Below, piece by piece: positions 6,701 through 8,023 of a stretch of DNA of 8,023 bases. Below the pieces are notes generated by a model, which searched no databases, was not told where the DNA came from, and worked only from the letters and a program-made list of their open reading frames with translations. Numbering within the stretch: the first letter of the stretch is position 1; every line of letters starts with the position of its first letter. Source of the stretch: Candidatus Jorgensenbacteria bacterium RIFCSPLOWO2_12_FULL_42_11 (GTDB lineage: Bacteria; Patescibacteriota; Minisyncoccia; UBA6257; MFKM01); contig MFKM01000016.1 in NCBI GenBank assembly GCA_001779575.1, positions 1 to 8,023 of the forward strand, in the 5' to 3' direction. A program made the position numbers and the translations under genes.

Positions 6701-7209
6701 AATCCTTCTTCCCAAAGCTTTTTAAAAACCCACCAGACCGATTCCGTATAGGAATTATCCAGAGTGGCGTAAGCGTTGGAATAATCGGCCCAGCGGCCGA
6801 CTCTTTCAAAAGTTTTCTCCCATTCTTTTTTGTAGCGAAAAACTGAATCGCGGCAGGCGGCGTTGAATTTTTCAATGCCGAACTTTTCAATATCTTTTTT
6901 ACCTTTGAGGTTTAATTGTTTTTCAATTTCGGTTTCCACGGGCAAACCGTGGGTGTCCCAACCTGCCCGGCGTTCCACCCTGAATCCCTTCATTGTCCAA
7001 AAGCGGGTTACGGTATCTTTGATGACGGTGGCTAGAATATGGCCGTAGTGAGGCAAACCGTTGGCAAAAGGCGGGCCGTCGTAAAAACTAAAGCTTTTAG
7101 CTTTTAGTTTAGAGCTTTTAGATTTCTCAAAAATTTTATTATCCTGCCAGAATTTCAGGATTTTTTCTTCAATTTCGGGAATTTTTAGATTTTTCGCTTC
7201 CTTGAACAT
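3730..7209 (-). CDS. ileS: Isoleucyl-tRNA synthetase (type 2) with an inserted histidine phosphatase domain
   Basis: Class I synthetase that charges tRNA-Ile and edits valine errors. The signature YDGPPFANGLPHYGH places it with type 2 (eukaryote-like) IleRS, a class often poorly sensitive to mupirocin. Order of parts: N-terminal helix; HYGH at residues 54-57; CPRC at 181-184; CP1 editing domain with WTTTPWTL (222-229) and GTGLVHIAPAFGEED (313-327); CWRC at 398-401; CQPC at 470-473; histidine phosphatase at about 494-681; CPQC at 702-705; signature loop KLSKK at 800-804 (a KMSKS variant); anticodon-binding domain from about 884 to 1040; and a small C-terminal domain. The chain is 1159 residues; without the insert it would be about 970. 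The ATG at 7209 precedes the conserved N-terminal helix, and a second nearby ATG (7213) is out of frame. The gene is convergent with the pilus cluster, 31 nt away, without an obvious terminator. Five heptanucleotide repeat blocks lie inside it. Confidence 0.97.
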   Translation of the reverse strand: MFKEAKNLKIPEIEEKILKFWQDNKIFEKSKSSKLKAKSFSFYDGPPFANGLPHYGHILATVIKDTVTRFWTMKGFRVERRAGWDTHGLPVETEIEKQLNLKGKKDIEKFGIEKFNAACRDSVFRYKKEWEKTFERVGRWADYSNAYATLDNSYTESVWWVFKKLWEEGLVYKDFRVAPYCPRCGTPLSNFEVNQGYREAEDPSVFIKFQVKGEKNTYFLVWTTTPWTLTANVAVAVNPELTYTKYRVNGDYLWTRDQLPSMADKEIKAVEKISGKKLVGFEYKPLYKIQGSESKIQGYYRVLPADFVSNKEGTGLVHIAPAFGEEDHKLIKNTFLQGGTKSKKFEFPFTVDEEGKMNKGVIGEGLSVKKADKVILEDLEKRNLLYKKETIKHQYPFCWRCDSPLLYYPLNAWYVAVAKIKNKLIKNNKKIHWTPEHVKEGRFGKWLAEARDWAVSRNRFWGAALPVWQCQPCQKNIAIGSLRELARSAVATGNRYFLLRHGEARSNRDKILSCWPEKEKIKLTAKGEKQAKKAAEILKKKNIQLIFASDLARTKETAEIVSEKIKIPVNLDERLREYNVGVFNGEPMDKFSDFIGEPINKFSRTPENGENLNDIRKRMMSFVLEIEKKYKNKNILIVGHGDPLWVLEGAVQGLNENEIMKIADRYIKVGEPREIKFLNLPYSEDGRLDLHRPYIDKVELKCPQCGGQAKRIAEVFDCWFESGAMPYAQRHYPFENKQLVEKTFPADFIAEGLDQTRGWFYTLHVLAAALTVENLGLGKNQPAFKNVVVNGLVLDTFGNKLSKKLRNYTEPEIIINKYGADALRYFLLSSTPIGEDYQFSDKGVEEIFRKVVDKFRNVFNFYELYASGVGHRASNAKRRASNILDQWILARLNEVVEKMTDKMENYELTEAARILMDFIDDLSNWYVRRSRKRLSALPILNYVILETCKLMAPFAPFISEAVYKSVKRQKSDIKSVHLEDWPKANSKLKTQNSKLLEEMAEIRRMASLGLAKRLEAGIKVRQPLSELKIKNPELRNKTELLAVLKEEVNVKEIIFDSEIKEEIELDTEITPELKMEGVLRDLTRLIQGLRQDAGYQPKDKIIFMAEGPEELSAILTKNENFIKNEINAREIDLKHSDKFDAELKTKINDWPIWLGVRKI
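4225..4259 (-). repeat. Heptanucleotide repeat block E (anticodon domain of ileS)
   Basis: The clearest block: GAGTTTT three times without change (4225-4245), then AAGTTTT and GAGTTGG. Because 21 nt equal seven codons, it encodes a repeating heptapeptide, NSKLKTQ followed by NSKLL (residues 985-996). Confidence 0.85.
4295..4322 (-). repeat. Short heptanucleotide repeat block D (anticodon domain of ileS)
   Basis: Four degenerate 7-nt units on the plus strand: TCTGATT, TTTGACG, CTTGACG, CTTTTAT. They encode KSVKRQKSD (residues 964-972). This is the shortest and weakest of the five blocks; it is called mainly because block E lies 35 nt away. Confidence 0.5.
4568..4616 (-). repeat. Heptanucleotide repeat block C (catalytic/anticodon domain junction of ileS)
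   Basis: Seven degenerate 7-nt units on the plus strand: GATGCCC, GGCGCTT, GGCGTTT, GACGCCC, GATGCCC, GACACCT, GAAGCAT. They encode SGVGHRASNAKRRAS (residues 867-881), which contains a repeated RAS(N). The block is visibly more GC-rich than the surrounding gene. Confidence 0.7.
5167..5730 (-). other. Histidine phosphatase (phosphoglycerate mutase-like) domain inserted in IleS
   Basis: IleS residues of about 494-681 match the branch 1 histidine phosphatase superfamily and nothing in IleRS. All hallmarks are present: RHGE at 500-503 with the nucleophile His501; Asn507/Arg508 at the usual phosphate-binding place; the FASDLARTKETAE block with Arg553; LREYNVGVFNG with Glu577 as likely proton donor; and VGHGDPL with the second catalytic His640. 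The domain closes with GEPREIKFLNL, a typical last strand of this family. The domain is in frame with no stop or restart, and IleRS sequence resumes at DLHRPY (689-694). Length and motif order equal those of a stand-alone enzyme, so it is probably active. Its substrate cannot be read from sequence. Domain boundaries are approximate. Confidence 0.93.
5398..5463 (-). repeat. 33-nt tandem duplication inside the phosphatase domain
   Basis: Two adjacent 33-nt units (5431-5463 and 5398-5430) encode FNGEPMDKFSD and FIGEPINKFSR. The shared core on the plus strand is CATCGGTTC versus TATCGGTTC, followed by similar codons. It lies just after the catalytic Glu577, where histidine phosphatases vary in length. 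The units differ at several bases, so the duplication is not fresh. Confidence 0.75.
6315..6349 (-). repeat. Heptanucleotide repeat block B (CP1 editing domain of ileS)
   Basis: On the plus strand the units are AACCCTG, AATTTTA, GACTCCG, AACCCTG, AATTTTA. A perfect 14-nt direct repeat is therefore separated by one further heptamer, giving a 21-nt period. It encodes IQGSESKIQG at residues 289-298, which looks like a surface insertion in the editing domain. Confidence 0.7.
7089..7123 (-). repeat. Heptanucleotide tandem repeat block A (N-terminal part of ileS)
   Basis: Five 7-nt units on the plus strand: TAAAGCT, TTTAGCT, TTTAGTT, TAGAGCT, TTTAGAT. They encode the Lys/Ser-rich linker of about residues 29-41 (KSSKLKAKS), between the first helix of IleS and the catalytic YDGPP strand. 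Confidence 0.7.
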
Positions 7210-7215
7210 GCATTA

Positions 7216-7244
7216 AATATATAAAAATTTCAGGATTTACTCAA
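7216..7244 (-). promoter_or_regulatory. ileS promoter, predicted to give a leaderless mRNA
   Basis: On the minus strand a -35 box TTGAGT (7239-7244, 4 of 6 to consensus) and a -10 box TATATT (7216-7221, 5 of 6) are exactly 17 bp apart. Only six bases separate the -10 box from the A of the ileS start codon at 7209. The expected transcription start is therefore the start codon itself or its immediate neighbour, leaving no room for a ribosome-binding site. The motifs are seen; leaderless transcription is inferred. Confidence 0.65.
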
Positions 7245-7249
7245 GACGA

Positions 7250-7278
7250 ATAAAAACAGCGCTTCGGTTGAAGCGCTG
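7250..7278 (-). terminator. Intrinsic terminator of the surface-protein gene
   Basis: A perfect 9-bp stem, CAGCGCTTC with GAAGCGCTG, closes a 4-nt loop (7266-7269). On the minus strand it is followed at once by TTTTTATT. It lies 30 nt beyond the stop of the surface-protein gene and just upstream of the ileS -35 box. It would end that transcript and insulate ileS. On the plus strand the stem is followed by A-rich sequence, so it acts in one direction only. Confidence 0.88.
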
Positions 7279-7308
7279 GGAAAATAAAAACTTATTTTGA
7301 TTTTTTAT

Positions 7309-8023
7309 TTAATTTAAACCCACCCAGTATACGGTTGCAGGGTCAGCAGTATTCGTAACTTTCCAATAATCATTTTTTCTAATTGGCACAGTAAGCGTGG
7401 TGCCAAATTCCGTAGTGCCACTACCAGTGGAACTCTTAGCTCTTGTGGTGGTTGGCGGATTGGTTAAATCTGAAAGAATTTGTGTAACTCCGCCAGCATA
7501 ATGGTGAGTTATTACTATTACAAATCCATCAGTTAATGCTTGATATACCGTATCAACATTGTATCCATTGAAACCACTTAATGACTTGCTAGCGACCTGA
7601 CTCCAGGCGGTTTTACAGTCAGTGTTAATACATAAACCGCCGGAAGCATTAATTTGACCGCCTTGAACATCGAGCTTGTATCCCGGCGCTGTCGTCCCAA
7701 TTCCGACGTTGCCGCCGTTTGGATTAAAGACAATGGGTACATTAGTAGACAAATCCGCTGGATCTGATGCCTGCAACCAATAGCTATAGGGGCTTGCCCC
7801 ATATTCTCCAATATCAAGTGCAAAATATGATGTCTTAGAAAAGAATCGAGTTACTGCACCAGTTCTTGACGAACCCGATGTTTCGGGCGCAGCTACTGTA
7901 TTATGTTTAATTTCCATTCTTGCTCCCGGCCCCGTCGTCCCGATGCCGACGTTGCCGGCGCTCGTGATCCTCATCCGTTCCGTGATCGCGCCGTCAGAAT
8001 TGGCCCGGGTTCCGAATTGCAAA
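7309..8023 (-). CDS. C-terminal part of a repeat-bearing surface or fibre-like protein, partial
   Basis: The frame is open to the window edge. The TTG at 8022 reads as an internal Leu in a typical LQFGTRANSDGAITERMRIT segment, so the start lies outside. The 237 visible residues contain two copies of the GNVGIGTTxPGxxL(D/E) motif (about 23-36 and 104-118) flanking a Ser/Thr/Gly-rich beta segment. A spacer with CINTDC (131-136) and a final beta-rich domain ending VYWVGLN follow. Such repeats occur in phage tail-fibre-like and large exported surface proteins and are frequent in CPR genomes. The C-terminus shows no intramolecular chaperone (peptidase S74) block and no sortase or membrane anchor. 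A role in adhesion or host contact is inference. No signal peptide can be judged from this fragment. The gene ends at its own intrinsic terminator. Confidence 0.8.
   Translation of the reverse strand, partial: LQFGTRANSDGAITERMRITSAGNVGIGTTGPGARMEIKHNTVAAPETSGSSRTGAVTRFFSKTSYFALDIGEYGASPYSYWLQASDPADLSTNVPIVFNPNGGNVGIGTTAPGYKLDVQGGQINASGGLCINTDCKTAWSQVASKSLSGFNGYNVDTVYQALTDGFVIVITHHYAGGVTQILSDLTNPPTTTRAKSSTGSGTTEFGTTLTVPIRKNDYWKVTNTADPATVYWVGLN
7681..7717 (-). repeat. GNVGIGTT repeat, copy 2 of the surface protein
   Basis: A 37-nt segment identical at 32 of 37 positions to 7924-7960. It encodes the core GGNVGIGTTAPG of the second visible repeat. The two copies start 243 nt (81 codons) apart. 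Confidence 0.8.
7924..7960 (-). repeat. GNVGIGTT repeat, copy 1 of the surface protein
   Basis: Partner of 7681-7717, encoding AGNVGIGTTGPG. More copies are likely upstream, outside the window, since this motif is normally found in series. Confidence 0.8.

Noticed and set aside
8020..8022. TTG as the start codon of the surface protein
   Set aside because: It sits at the window edge inside a typical LQFGTRANS segment of a repeat unit, so the gene continues beyond the window.

Overview
The window looks like a piece of a Patescibacteria / Candidate Phyla Radiation (Parcubacteria-like) genome. The reasons are the moderately AT-rich, compact layout, initiation sites without Shine-Dalgarno sequences, a eukaryote-like (type 2) isoleucyl-tRNA synthetase, a reduced type IV pilus cluster with a PilM-PilN fusion, and a surface protein with GNVGIGTT repeats of the kind common in these genomes. 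This placement is an inference from gene style; no rRNA or marker phylogeny is available here. TGA ends metG in the expected place, so the standard bacterial code fits.

Layout: (1) 1-1303, plus strand: 3' part of metG (methionyl-tRNA synthetase), missing its N-terminus and HIGH motif. (2) 1309-1317: extended -10 promoter candidate reading into a three-gene plus-strand cluster, 1365-3698. The cluster holds a small single-pass membrane protein, a pilus-associated single-pass membrane protein overlapping it by 17 nt, and a PilM-PilN fusion that resembles GspL in topology. (3) 3730-7209, minus strand, convergent with the pilus cluster and 31 nt from it: ileS, 1159 codons. (4) 7210-7308: an ileS promoter placed so that the mRNA should be leaderless, and an intrinsic terminator for the next gene. 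(5) 7309-8023, minus strand: the C-terminal end of a repeat-bearing surface or fibre-like protein, cut by the window edge.

The most remarkable object is ileS. An apparently complete histidine phosphatase (phosphoglycerate-mutase-like) domain of about 190 residues, with its catalytic residues intact, lies in frame inside the synthetase, between two CxxC pairs that are usually close together. The same gene also carries five separate degenerate heptanucleotide tandem-repeat blocks, each translated into a hydrophilic linker, and a 33-nt tandem duplication inside the phosphatase domain. So one essential housekeeping gene has accepted both a foreign enzyme domain and several repeat insertions without losing its frame.

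The two synthetases serve translation. The plus-strand cluster probably contributes to the inner-membrane platform of a type IV pilus. The last gene probably encodes an exported surface protein. No tRNA, rRNA, CRISPR array or transposase was seen, and no gene-free stretch exceeds 100 nt.
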